In this document: positions 36,960-48,600 of the stretch, piece by piece
How the letters are laid out: every line of letters starts with the position of its first letter
How positions within the stretch are numbered: the first letter of the stretch is position 1
The notes under the pieces: generated by a model
The model's input: the letters and a program-made list of their open reading frames with translations, nothing else
Told to the model about the DNA's origin: nothing
The model's database searches: none
DNA from: Membranipora membranacea
Lineage: Eukaryota > Bryozoa > Gymnolaemata > Cheilostomatida > Membraniporidae
Assembly: GCA_914767715.1 (NCBI GenBank)
Contig: OU612075.1
Location: 6,760,001 to 6,824,000 of the forward strand
DNA length: 64,000 bases
Reading direction: 5' to 3'
Program-made: the position numbers and the translations under genes

Positions 36960-38700
36960 GAGATTTCAGGCACACAGCTGATCTTTTGCTAATAGCCATG
37001 CATGCTGGTGCATGATGTGTTGCTGCCGTACTTCCTGACTTGCTGAAAAAGCTTCTTAAAATCAATAAACAACCACCGAAAGTGTGTAACGTTGATCCCA
37101 ACATTCTCAATGATTTTTGTCTACGCTTTGAGAAGGTACTGCCACCTCCAGTATTACCACCAGCGGAAAGTGATGGGTGTCCTGAGATACGCGTAGATGA
37201 GGTCATCAAATGTCTATGTCAAACAGACCCAAAGAAAAGTCCGGGCCAGATGGTATTCCTGGCAGGGTGCTGAAGATGGCGGCATATTCTCTGAGTCAAC
37301 CTCTCTGTGATCTATTCAACAGCTGCATCAAGCTGGGTGAGTTTCCATTAATATGGAAAACTGCTATAATAAAACCAATTCCTAAATCAAACACTGCCAA
37401 CGTAGCCAAGGATTATCGACCAGTGGCCTTTACGTCTATCGTGGCTAAAACATTTGAGAGGGTCACCATACCTAAGATATCTGACTGTATGACAGACGAG
37501 TCCCAGTTCGCCTATACAGAGAGCGCAGGTCTACAAAGGATGCACTAGCGATGTTACTTGATATAGTAACTAAACATCTTGACTCCAACTCCAAAAACTA
37601 TGTACGCTGCTTGTTCGTCGATTTTACGAGTGCTTTTAACACCATTAGCCCCAACACGCTGATAGACCAACTCATAAATTCCCCCCTACATGGCAACATC
37701 ATCAACCTTATATACAACTTCCTGACAGATAGGAGACGAAAAGTGGAAATTAAAGGTCAATTCTCTGCTGTCAAAACAACATCCACTGGCAGTACATAGG
37801 GGTGCGTCTGGAGCCCACTGCTTTTCTCCATATATGTCCAGAATATGCCTTTACCACCATATGGTAACTACCACCTGATCAAATATGCAGATGACACTAT
37901 CCTATTAGAGCTCTGCACACCTAAGACACCATCAACACTGGACTCAGCTGCAGAATTCCTCACTGACTGGTTTTGTGCCAATGACCTCATACTAAATGTC
38001 ACCAAAACAAAGGAAATGATTATTAGTAACAAACGTGATAACCCAAGCTGTGATAACATCATCATTAAGGGTACTGAGGTTCAACAAGTCGATCAATTTG
38101 TATATCTTGGCACTTCTCTTGACTCGAAGCTCACTTTTAAAGATAATTCCCAGTTTGTCGTTAGGAAAGCTAGAAAACGGCTTTTTATTATGAAACATCT
38201 ATCATTCTTCAAAGTGCCTAAACCAATCAGATTGAGATGCTATGTCACGTTCATTGAGTGCGTTTTTATTTACCATCTGTGCACTGTTTTTGGTCATATG
38301 TCCAATTCATGTCGAGAATCTATTGACAATGTGATCTCAACAGCAGGATATCTAGCAGGATGCAGATTATCCAACGTATCTGATGTCTATGAACATTGTT
38401 TTCACAATAAGTGCCTAAGAATGTACGCCACTGAGAATGACCCTCTTTTTGAGCTAGATAAGCTACCTTCAGGGCGCTACCGTGCTTTGAAGTGTAGAGT
38501 TGATATTTGTAAGAACTGTTTTAGAGCACAATGCATCAAAGTTTTAAATAAAACATTGTTCTGAGTATCATTTTATAACGGTACAACACTGCAACATTTT
38601 TATATTATACAGTATTTTAATATTTTTATTATGTGCTCAACAGACGTTTTTATTCCTCAACCACTTGGCAGAGACAGAATAAACTATCCTATTCTATAAA
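36960..38700 (+). pseudogene. CR1/L2-like non-LTR retrotransposon, frameshifted reverse transcriptase
   Basis: Reverse-transcriptase motifs run in order but across several frames: DPKKSPG shifting to KSGPDGIPGRVLKMA near 37230; WKTAIIKPIPKS and KDYRPVAFTSIV (37354-37452); a frame change near 37530; LFVDFTSAFNTISP (37609-37650); a stop at 37797 inside the usual QGCVLSP box (TGST*GCVWSPLLF); then an intact YADD (37884-37895) and FVYLGTSLDSKL. The frame runs to 38564, followed by a 3' region ending with aataaactatcctattctat. The SAFNTI motif fits the CR1/L2/Rex1 part of the LINE tree, but the clade is uncertain. The endonuclease end is missing. At least two frameshifts and one stop make it dead. 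Confidence 0.85.
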
Positions 38701-38764
38701 TATCATATATATATATAATATACATACACTATTTTACTTGGCAGACAATATCACCCTGGATGGA

Positions 38765-38865
38765 TGTCAGTCAGCTCATGCTTCGGAGTAAGGCATGTGG
38801 TAAGACAGCTGGTTTTTAATCAACCTTTAATCAACCTTATTTTAATCAAACTTTAAAAAAATATG
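38765..38865 (+). repeat. LINE/SINE 3'-tail fragment
   Basis: catgcttcggagtaaggcat then ...ttaatcaacctttaatcaacc resembles the last ~60 bp of the SINE at 35554-35782 (catgcctcacgatgg ... caacctttaatcaatc). It is probably the orphan 3' end of the LINE that mobilises that SINE. Confidence 0.5.
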
Positions 38866-38869
38866 GAAC

Positions 38870-39660
38870 TCATGGGGACACCTTATACAAACTTTTAAAT
38901 ATACTGGTAATGAGATTAATGTTAACACGGATGTAGGTTGAAATCAAGAGAGAAAATACCTGTGTCTTTTGAAATTGATTATATTGAATTGTCGAATGAT
39001 CATGCAGTTCAAGGACAACAAAGAATCTTTAAATAAAGACCAGGGTACAGAACACGAAAAATATTTCTACAGACAACACAGACAAAACAACAAACAACTG
39101 GCAGGATATATTAACGTAATAAGACAGAATCAAACATGTGCACTAGGAAAGACATCAACACACAGCTAAATGACATGATACCGCCATTTTTGAGGCCGAA
39201 AAAGTGACCAATAGTACAATAGAGTACACTAGATCTTATGAGATAAAAGCAATAACATCAAAAATCTAAGATTAGACTATCATACCCATGCAAGTCCAGT
39301 GGTGGTGTGTCCCAGTAGTCGAGGCCTTTTCTCTTTTCCGGAGAGACAAAAAGGCCTCGACCACTGAACTTGAAGGAGCAACATACAGAAGGTCTGTGTT
39401 AGTTAACAAACAGGATATTGTGCCAGCTAGCTGCTAGTTTTTGCTTCCATATACTTATATCTCACTACAGGGGCCAGCAGATTGAAACACGAAGGGCCAA
39501 AATAACTGTACAATAAATTTAACGTCATCCCATAATTATATTGTATTATCTATCTACACCAAACTTGGTTTCCTATATTTGATAATTTGATTGGATAGAT
39601 CGATAGTTTGATACAGCACTAAGATGAAATTGGTAATCATTTGATGGGTACGTAACACTT
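38870..39660. other. Intergenic, 3' flank of the receptor gene
   Basis: AT-rich sequence between the LINE remnant and the receptor stop codon, probably including the receptor 3' UTR. Apart from the hairpin at 39317-39362 I see no gene or transposon here. Confidence 0.5.
39317..39362. repeat. Strong hairpin downstream of the receptor gene
   Basis: gtcgaggccttttctctttt faces aaaaaggcctcgac, with additional matches outside (cagtggt / accactg). It lies ~300 bp 3' of the receptor stop codon and would fold in the transcript if it is part of the 3' UTR. The function is unknown. Confidence 0.6.
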
Positions 39661-39661
39661 T

Positions 39662-42600
39662 CTAAGCCTTCGTACTGGCTTGAGGCTCGGCCAGCATAGT
39701 GATTTTTCTGTTTGGGTCATCTTGCGGGGTTACTGACTTGCCTTTCAAGACTACTATCACTACCAAAACCACCACAAACATCACAGCAGCACCTACGATA
39801 ATAACGATGAGCGATATGGAGCCTGATACTTTTGCTGCTCCGGCTTTGCCCTCAGTTGCTGGTGGGAGTGTTGGTGGTAAAGTAGTTGGTACGTCCACTA
39901 AAATAGAAGACAATGTTTGAGATTTAGCCACAAATCAAATATGTATGGTGACCAACAGAGTGACGAGATGTTTTGGTTGAGACAAAAGAGGATTTATGTA
40001 AACTCCCAGGGATAGATGTTGACATGCTTGTGTTAGAGAACCTCCAAGTAAACTGTACTTTAAAATTGGGTGGCAGTATGACACACCAGGTCTGAAAGTT
40101 TTATAACCGTCTCCACATCGTTAGACATACCTGTCAACGGTTTCTCGTTAAGCTGGTAGAATTCTGTCACTTCTTTTTCCGTGTGAGCCTTATATCCCAC
40201 ATATATGGTATATTCTCCTCGCCCAAGTGCTTTATTCCTTTTGCCCCCATACATCTGACCATCACCGACAGTGAACGAATTGCTTGATTCTTCCACATCT
40301 AATATTGCTGTGATATATGTTTTTATATCATCGATAGTGAGTTTGGTAGTTGCGCTTGAATCTTCATTTCTGATAGTTCCTCCTCTTTGTACCACAATCC
40401 AGATTTTGCCGAATTGCCGAACAAAGTTGTCGATCATCGTGACGTTAGGTAAAGTGATTGCTACATAGCCGTTGTACACAATCGTTTCCACACTTGTGGA
40501 TGATATTTCCAACGCTGGATCTTCAAAAAACAAAGAACACATCAGCAGATAAATATAGCTCAGCAGGGAAATGGAATAGGAATGGGAATAGGAAATGTGA
40601 GATAGGAATCATTTCAACTTGTGCAATGGTGGGTAAGGATACTTACATATAGGTTTGGTCCATAGAGATAAGCTGGCGCGGTGACCATATCCGCCACCTT
40701 CAAGTAGAGCTTTAACCTGGCACTTGTACTGAACCTGAGGGAGAAGTCCATTCACCTCAAGAACTGTGACCTCTTCTGTACCGGTATATAAGGTTAGGTT
40801 CTCCAGGGATGTATGGTTCTCCAAGGATGTATTATTCTCCAAGGATGAAGTGGTCTCCAAGAGTGTAGTGGTCTCCAGAGTTGTGACGTTCTCCAATGAT
40901 GTATGGTTCCCCATCGATGTATGGTCTTCGACATCCAGATAAAAGCTAGGGTTCAATACCGTGCAATCTACCTACAGCGGCACCGAGTGTGAAATAGGCA
41001 TCAAAAGCAGATGGTTTTCAAGAGCGCTGTTAGGGATGCACATGAAGTGAAGGTAACGAATCTGCCTGTGTCAAAAAAATTACGGCAAAAGTTGGGAAAA
41101 AAACCTTAGTACAGATGAAGAGATACACACTACACAACATTAAATTTATCAAGAGGCAGACTTTTGTTAACACTACACAAAACATTTCTGACGAAGACAT
41201 GAGTGACCTATACACCACGGGGGGGGGGGGGCGTTCATTCAGAAAAATACAGTTCTAATATGGAGGAGTTTTGTTAGGTCTTATTCACTCAGTAAGGGAT
41301 GATCGGATAGTCATTACAGCTGGTTGAACATTATTAAAGTTGGTGACGAACTAGCCAATGTATTGGCTCTGATATGATTGGCTGTTTTTCTATCCACCAG
41401 TCAATCAGAGCCAACAGATTGGCTAGTTATGAACTTTAAAATCCACCTGATAGTTTGTTATATTTCCGTCTGGATAGTTGCTGACTGCATCCCATTCTAT
41501 CTTCAGTGAATTTGTCAATCGTTCTGTAACTCTGAAATCGCCTGGAGCTTCAGGGGCTATCATTAAAACAATCAAAAAATGAATTACCAAAACTTGATCA
41601 TGTTTGGGCTATGAGAGATTGATCGAACACTATGACATTTTGCATTATTTGTAGGTGAGTATAAATATGGGTTACAGTGTGGGGTAACTGTGTGGGGCAA
41701 CCGTGTGGGGTAACCGTGTGGGGTAACCGTGTGGGGTAACCGTGTGGGGTGACCGTGTGGGGTAACCGTGTGGGGTAACCGTGTGGGGTACCGTGTGTTC
41801 ACTGCATGTGCAAACTTGCTATTTCACTTAAAGTCATATCAGTTATTTGTCTACCTCCTTTTGTCTCGTAATGTCCAGTCCAAACAACTTGCTGATATCC
41901 ACTAGAGAGGTTGGCTATTATGCTGATGATGAAATGAGAACCCTCTGATTTTTCAAATTCAAATTCAGTGTTAGTGTTGGGCCCATGCGCTAGTCTTTCT
42001 CCATGCTCATCAGATATGATCACCGATTGGATGCAGCTGTCATTCTGTGAAAGAAAACACATTATATACTATGATACTGTCATGCTCCTGTGGTAACGAG
42101 CAGAGCAATAGCGATTGATTACACTATCTTACCATAAAGTATTGCTGGCACCAAGTCAGGTACAAGTTAGACCAAGTTTGATTCATTGCCTGCATTTGGA
42201 ATCGCTCCCCCTCCACTGGTCATGAATTTAATGACCGCACATGACCCTAGAATGTGTGACCCTTACTTGAGCAAATTATGACTATCACATGGCTCAAATT
42301 TATCACTCACTTGGTCTTTCACCTTGACAAAATCGCTCCCAAATTGCTAACTCAAAATGTATATAGTTCTATCTATGAGTGAGCAATTTCTGAGCTAGAC
42401 CCTAGCAGGTATCACTCACTCATTGAGAGAGCAATGAAATTGCGATTTTGGCTGTTTTTTATTGAAAGAACATCCTCAGTGGCAGCAGTTGTTTAACTCT
42501 CTCTCGTGGTAAAAAGTCCACCAGAATCTCAGAGTCAGAACATTTGTTTGGTTAATACTCACAAGAGAAGAGGTTTTGAGACTGTGAGTGCGATTATGTC

Positions 42601-45600
42601 TTGCCTTAAGTATACCTGAGTCGCTCACTTCAACATCCTCGTCTTCCAACATCGGGCGCCCTATTATTAAAAAGCGTACGATGCAAGGTAATCAATTAGA
42701 CTATACATATACATGACACGGTACATTATTATTAAATCCACTGATGGAAATGATTTATGTTATGCTTTTTTTTTCAAGTTGGCATATTGCAGACATCGAG
42801 CCGCCGGAACTTTGCCGACCTGCCGACTGCCGACAGGCCTCTTCTCAGATATTTCAGTCTTAGTATTAGATTGTTGTCCAAGATGAAGTTTTGAAGCTTT
42901 TACCTCAAATACAAAAGTCCCTTCCCTCCATGGGAGTCAACCCAGGACCTTGTGCATACTAAGCCAAAGCCATACCACTGAGATATACTTGATTGATGCC
43001 AGCAAATACTTAATCAGTTAACAAATTGTTCCGTTTTGGCACAGTTCCAACATGCTATCACAAGAGCAAATACACAGCATAACCTCCAAGTGATGATCAC
43101 TATACAAGTACTTATGGTTAGAGCAATGTGCTTAGAGCAATAGTGATGAACAACTATGATATGAAGCTTACGCTATGAATTATTTTGTGAGCAGTGACAT
43201 TGAAAAATGTTTGCTTTTGTGTGGCAAACTGTGGTATGATACCAGAGACTATTATCTATAGTAAATACATAATAGTAAATCTACATAAATAATACCCAGC
43301 CCTAACTTCTTATAATCTTAGTAGCTGCAAATAAAAGTAATAGACAGTGTGTCTATTGACAGAGAGGTATTTCGCAACCACCATGAAAAGAAAGTCAAAT
43401 ATTTACTCTATTATCTCAGCATGATTCCTGTTGAACTGTAAAAGCCAAACTGTTATTGGAAACGATCAAAGGATGCCAACAAACTCTCCCCTCATTAACA
43501 GAAATAGGCATGAGGGCTCTTTTATTTATGTATATCATTCAAAAATAATTGATAGAATCACTGAGGTCAGACTAGCTGCATCTAGTGATTTTCGAAATAA
43601 TTGCTGCAAAAACCCAAAATTCTTGTGATAGCATGTTTGCTCTAACCGCTATTGCTCTAACCATATAGGCCAGAAGCAGCCTAGCTGTAACTGCTCTATA
43701 AAAAATGGCACGGACAATTTTTGATGGCATGAAACTGATCGCATATTATACTTCATTGATGTTTCTTCTGTAAAATTCACCGGGTGTACCCGGTTGTAGT
43801 GGTCATATTTATAAATTAAAAGGTGTTTTGTTTTTGCATTATATGTATGGGGACATAACTCCTATTCTGTGTAATATTACTAATCTAATCTCCAGGGAAA
43901 TCCAGGTTGAAACTGCATTGTGGGGATTTTGTTGACTTGCCAATTTATTTACCAAGTAAACTTGCAGAAGTCTGCTCGTGTTAGATCAGGACAAATTTAA
44001 AATGTTCTATAAGTATAATGTCAGATCTTTATGAGGTTAGTATGATACTGTCTTGCGGCAGCATATCCGCAATATTTCTCAAAATTGCATATAATAAGTG
44101 AAATGTTAAGAATTAGATAAAAGGTGTTTCTAGGGTGGAAAAACGTGCTGAATCCAATATTAAGGGTGTACCAAGTTGTAGCGATCATGTCAGCGGCAGC
44201 ATATCTTCATTTCCTCTAAAAATTGCTTTTAATAAGTGAAATATTAAGAGTTTAAATAAAAGGTGTTTCAAGGGTATAATAACGTATAAGGGTGTAACGT
44301 ATAAAGAAATAAGGGTGTAACCTAGAACAAGTTTGATCCAATTGCCTGCATGCATTTTGCTCCCGATCAACTGGTCACGCCGCGGCGTGACCAGAGGATT
44401 GGAAGCCACTTGGAATGCAGGCAAATGGACCAAACTTTGTCTAGTGTACCAAGTCGTAGCAATCATGTCAGCGTAAGATCGGCAGCGCGGCAGCATATCG
44501 CAATTTTTCTCGAAATCGCTTATAATAAGTGAAATGTTACGAGTTTTGAACAAGGGTATATCTAGGGTAGACCAACGTGCTGAATCTAAAACTGAGAGTG
44601 TACCCGGTTGTAGCAATCATCTCAGCGGCAGCACGGCAGCATACCTGCAATTTTCTTCACAATCGGTTAGGTAAGTGAAATGTTAAGTGATTAATATGGC
44701 TAATATGGTCAGCAGGAAACACGACTATATGTATGATTTTAACAAGATATTCTATCACATCATTTTAAAAGGTGGTCAGCGACAGCACTACATCTCAATG
44801 AGAACAAGACAGAAAGCAGCCTAGACGTGAGACAAATTTGATGTAGGAAAAAAGTGTGTACCCAGTTGAAGAGGTCAGCCGCAGCACTACTGCATATCCC
44901 AAATATTCACACTATCGATATGTGATTAGTGGGAAGTCAAGAGTTTGATGCAGTTGACACAAGTCAAGACTATAGTCCTGGGTTCTACATTGTGTATGTT
45001 TTATCATTGCATGAGGTGGTTGGTGAGAGACAGCGCTACCGCATATCCCCATATCATGTCATTAGCATGTTAGGAAAGTATGCGAAGCTGGCATATCTAA
45101 GTTTTTAAGACTCTGACCAAGAAGTTTGAAAAACTATCTCCCTCCTCTGACAGTTTGGTTTCTTTGCTGAAAAGTGAGGCACTCATTGAACTCTTTGCTC
45201 ATGTGTTATGCAAAAGATATCCAGCTGAAAAATGACATAAGAGGCAATCGAAACATCAAAAATGTTGTTGGTAATAGCCCCAAGACAGTGGTCTTAAGAC
45301 CATACAATATCATACTAGTCCCATAAGAAGGTTGACATAATTCAATTGAAATTTTTCAATTTGTGCTGGTCTGATACGAGCAGACTTCTCTACAAGTTTA
45401 CTTCGTGAATTAATTGCCATGTCAACAGATCCCAAAATGCAATTTCAACCTGGAATTCCCTGATGATTAGATTAGTTAGACTACACAGAATAGGAGTTAT
45501 TTCCCACACATATAATGCAAAAACAGAACATACACCAATGAAGTATAAAACGTGATCAATATCCTGCCATCAAATATTGTCCGTGCCATAACAACTTATG

Positions 45601-48600
45601 CTATAGCTGCTTCTGGCCTAATAATTATGCTCTAACCACAAGTACTTGTATGGAGATCATCACTTGGAGGTTATGCTGTGTATTTGCTCTTGTGATAGCA
45701 TGTTGGAACTGTGCCAAAACGGAACAATTTGTTAACTGATTATGTATATGCTGGCATAAATCAAGTATAGCTCAGTGGTATGGCTTTAGCTTAGTATGCA
45801 CTAGGTGCTGGGTTCGACTCCCATGGAGGGAAGGGAATTGTGTATTTGAGGTAAAAGCTTCAAAACTTCTCATTGGACAACAATCAAATGCTAAGACTGA
45901 TATATCTGAGAACAGGCCTGTCGGCAGTCGGCAGGTCGGCAAAGTTCCGGCGGCGGACATCGAGACCTTTACAGATTAATATAAACATGTCAACTCAGCA
46001 ATCAAGGAAAAAAGTCTTATCACAAGCAATGATATTTGAAACTATCATTCTTAACCAAACCTGATGGCCCCTCAATTATTTGACACAGGAATGTTGTACA
46101 GGCCATTCTCCTTATGTGGAAATAGCAGTTTGAATGAAAAAGTCCTCAAATATTGTATTGTCTTCCTGGCACCCAAAATGGACCATGCATATGTTGGAAC
46201 CATAAACATAATAGGCCTATAAAGACTTGTTTATATGCTTATGGTTTTGTGAGGCAAACAGGAAAATTGTGAACCATTGCGATAGGTCAAAATGATCAGG
46301 ACTGTAACCTTAATCGACTTACTTGCACATAGTAACAAGTGTTTGTATTGGTCATCGACTAACTTATGGCCGTTGAAATTTCTTACAACTTGTATTCTGA
46401 CGTGATAAGGTTGGGTGTAGCCTGGCAAACGTAAGAACGCTGATAAGGCAGAGGTAGGGTAGAAGGTAGTGTTGACACCGCTGACACAGGGAATTAATGA
46501 CTCATCGCTGAAACTGATATTTGTAGAGCATGTCAGCTGAATTCCTCCTCCAGTTATATCCTGTTGGCCACTCTTGAGAGATTTGTAGCCTATTATTTCA
46601 TCCCACAAGAGTCTCAAAGTTGGGTCACTGCCGAATTGTGGGATCCTGATTCGTGGTTTGCTCACAACTAGATACTCTGTAACATAGTATCGTTAAGAGT
46701 CACAATCAATACCCAAATAATGCAAGGCAAAGAGCTGCCAACAATTTTTGTGTAAAAGAGTATTTTTTGTTGGGGATCAAGTGCCTTGGTGGTAATTAAG
46801 GGCCATAGGTCCATGGTGCTCAGGGAGGGGTGCCACATCAACCTTCCATGGAAATTTTCTTTGCGCTAGAATCTTAGATTGTGGGCACTTGGTATACCTG
46901 AAGACATATGTCTTCAGGTATACCCAGTGCCCACAATTTTAGATTCTAGCGCAAAGAAATTTTCCATGGATTTCATTTTTGATTGGTATATACCGATCAA
47001 AAATAAAAAAAGAGCAGATTTATCTTAATAGCGTTGAGTGCAGTCTAAATTATCAACTGCCTGTTTAACCTTTTTTTCTTACAGTGACTACCACTGCGGT
47101 GGCCCTGTCAAAAATTTCAGAGAAAAAAATTAAAATTTGGTTGAATCTTTGAAATGAAAGAGTATGAAATATCTCAAACCTGCAATGAATGGACGAAGAG
47201 ACAGCGTTCTCGGTTCAGACAAATATATATCAGGAAGAAAAGTATCACCGATCTTAGAGTGATTCCTTATCAATGCAGATGGTCCAACATCTGCATTATC
47301 GATTTTGCCCCCATCTAAATTTGCAAATGTTATCAAGGAACCACTACAATTCTGACTGTCTCTCACAAATGCCGACGGCACATATCTTTCTGTCACTCTT
47401 TTAATGGTTCCAGTAATGAAGTAGAAAACGACTGAATCTGGACTCCCTTCACGTAGCAGTGTTACTGTCATAAGCTCGTAACCGGAACTTAACCTTTTCC
47501 ACACACCAGCATAAGTTGGACAAGGATTACTAGATGTGCGTGTATAGTACTGCCAAGCTACGAGGTATCCGTCTGCTTCTAATCTTTTGTGATATGTAAT
47601 CGTAAAGTCAGATCCCCGATCCTCTCTCTTTTTCACTGTAGTATTCTCGGCACCAGGAGCGTTGTCTAAGAAAGATATAAAAAATGTTCAAGGTAATTTT
47701 GTGATTATGGTTTTTGATGACATCATTTACTGTGGAGGTTGTCTTTTCTAATACTTGATACTGGAATAATCCTGATTGAACTTAGAACGTTGCAGTTAGG
47801 CGTAAATTCATACCAGCAATCTGCAGTATTAAGTCATACCCTAAGGCCCCAAGTTCAAAGCCGGATTCTTTTCTTTTTAAAGCGGCAATGTAGACAAAGC
47901 TCAATTTTGATATTTTGTATGCCAAACTAAAACTTCATCATGCAAAGTCAAGGCCTTGACTTTCGCTATCTCACTTTATTTGGTGTGGAGAGGTTCTATT
48001 CTTCACATACATTCATCAAAAAGCCTTGATCTTATTTAAAATTACCAACCACATACAAAACATTAGCCTGTCTAGACAATCTCTGTTGTGGAACGTAGGG
48101 GGGACAAACCCCCTCACAACAATGCTTGTCAAGTCAAGCTAAAAATACGAAGGGTACAAAGCTCACCATGATACCAATTCGGTCGTCTGAAAAACTGCCA
48201 CTGAGTACTGGACTCGATTTGGAGGCTGTTATTGCTATTAGGCGGTGTGCCGACAAGTTCACAAGTCATATCACTTGTCCTTGTGGATATGACAATGAAG
48301 CTGCAGTTGGTAGGACCAAGATGCTGTACACATCTACTCATGCAACTCCTTAGATCCTTTGTGACTGTGACATTAAGCTCTTGATCCTCTTCAGTGTCGA
48401 TATACTTGCCTTTGTGCGCAAACCATGGTTGCCAAATACCTATGGTTAAAAGAAATAAATGTGGGTTAAAATCTGTCTCTGTCCGAAGATTGAAAAATAC
48501 AGGTGCCTCAAGGACGCAGCCACCATATTCCACTCCAAATTGATCTCAATTCGCAGGCAGGTCCGAGCACACATGGGGCATCAATTGAGCCCAGAAGACT

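Larger units (their letters stand above)
42801..45955. mobile_element. 3.16-kb foldback, Mutator-like, with tRNA-Ala-like sequence in both arms
   Basis: Long inverted arms: 42801-44000 pairs with 45955-45340, allowing for ~530 bp of extra sequence (about 43125-43655) in the left arm. The ends ccgccggaactttgccgacc and its inverse are flanked by a 9-bp direct repeat, gacatcgag (42792-42800 and 45956-45964). Hundreds of base pairs of terminal repeat plus a 9-bp duplication fit Mutator-like elements. Each arm holds a tRNA-Ala-like sequence (42988-42928 minus; 45764-45828 plus: tagctcagtggtatggc, ttagtatgcac, ctgggttcgactccca). The centre contains degenerate ~100-155-bp tandem units. No transposase is present, so it is non-autonomous. 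It makes up most of the intron between receptor exons 5 and 6. Confidence 0.82.

Noticed and set aside
40967-40971. Alternative exon 9 acceptor four bases further in
   Set aside because: It would need a phase-1 donor from exon 8, but exon 8 ends in phase 0 at a good CAG/GTGG site. The acceptor giving NYQ-VDCTVLNPS keeps the FN3 strand in frame.
44185-44616. 143-codon frame on the minus strand
   Set aside because: It crosses the foldback's internal repeats and a nested palindromic MITE, and matches nothing recognisable.
45764-45828. tRNA-Ala gene
   Set aside because: A-box, anticodon-arm and T-arm features are present, but acceptor stem pairing is lost and an inverted copy lies in the other arm of a transposon. 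Treated as a tRNA-derived repeat.
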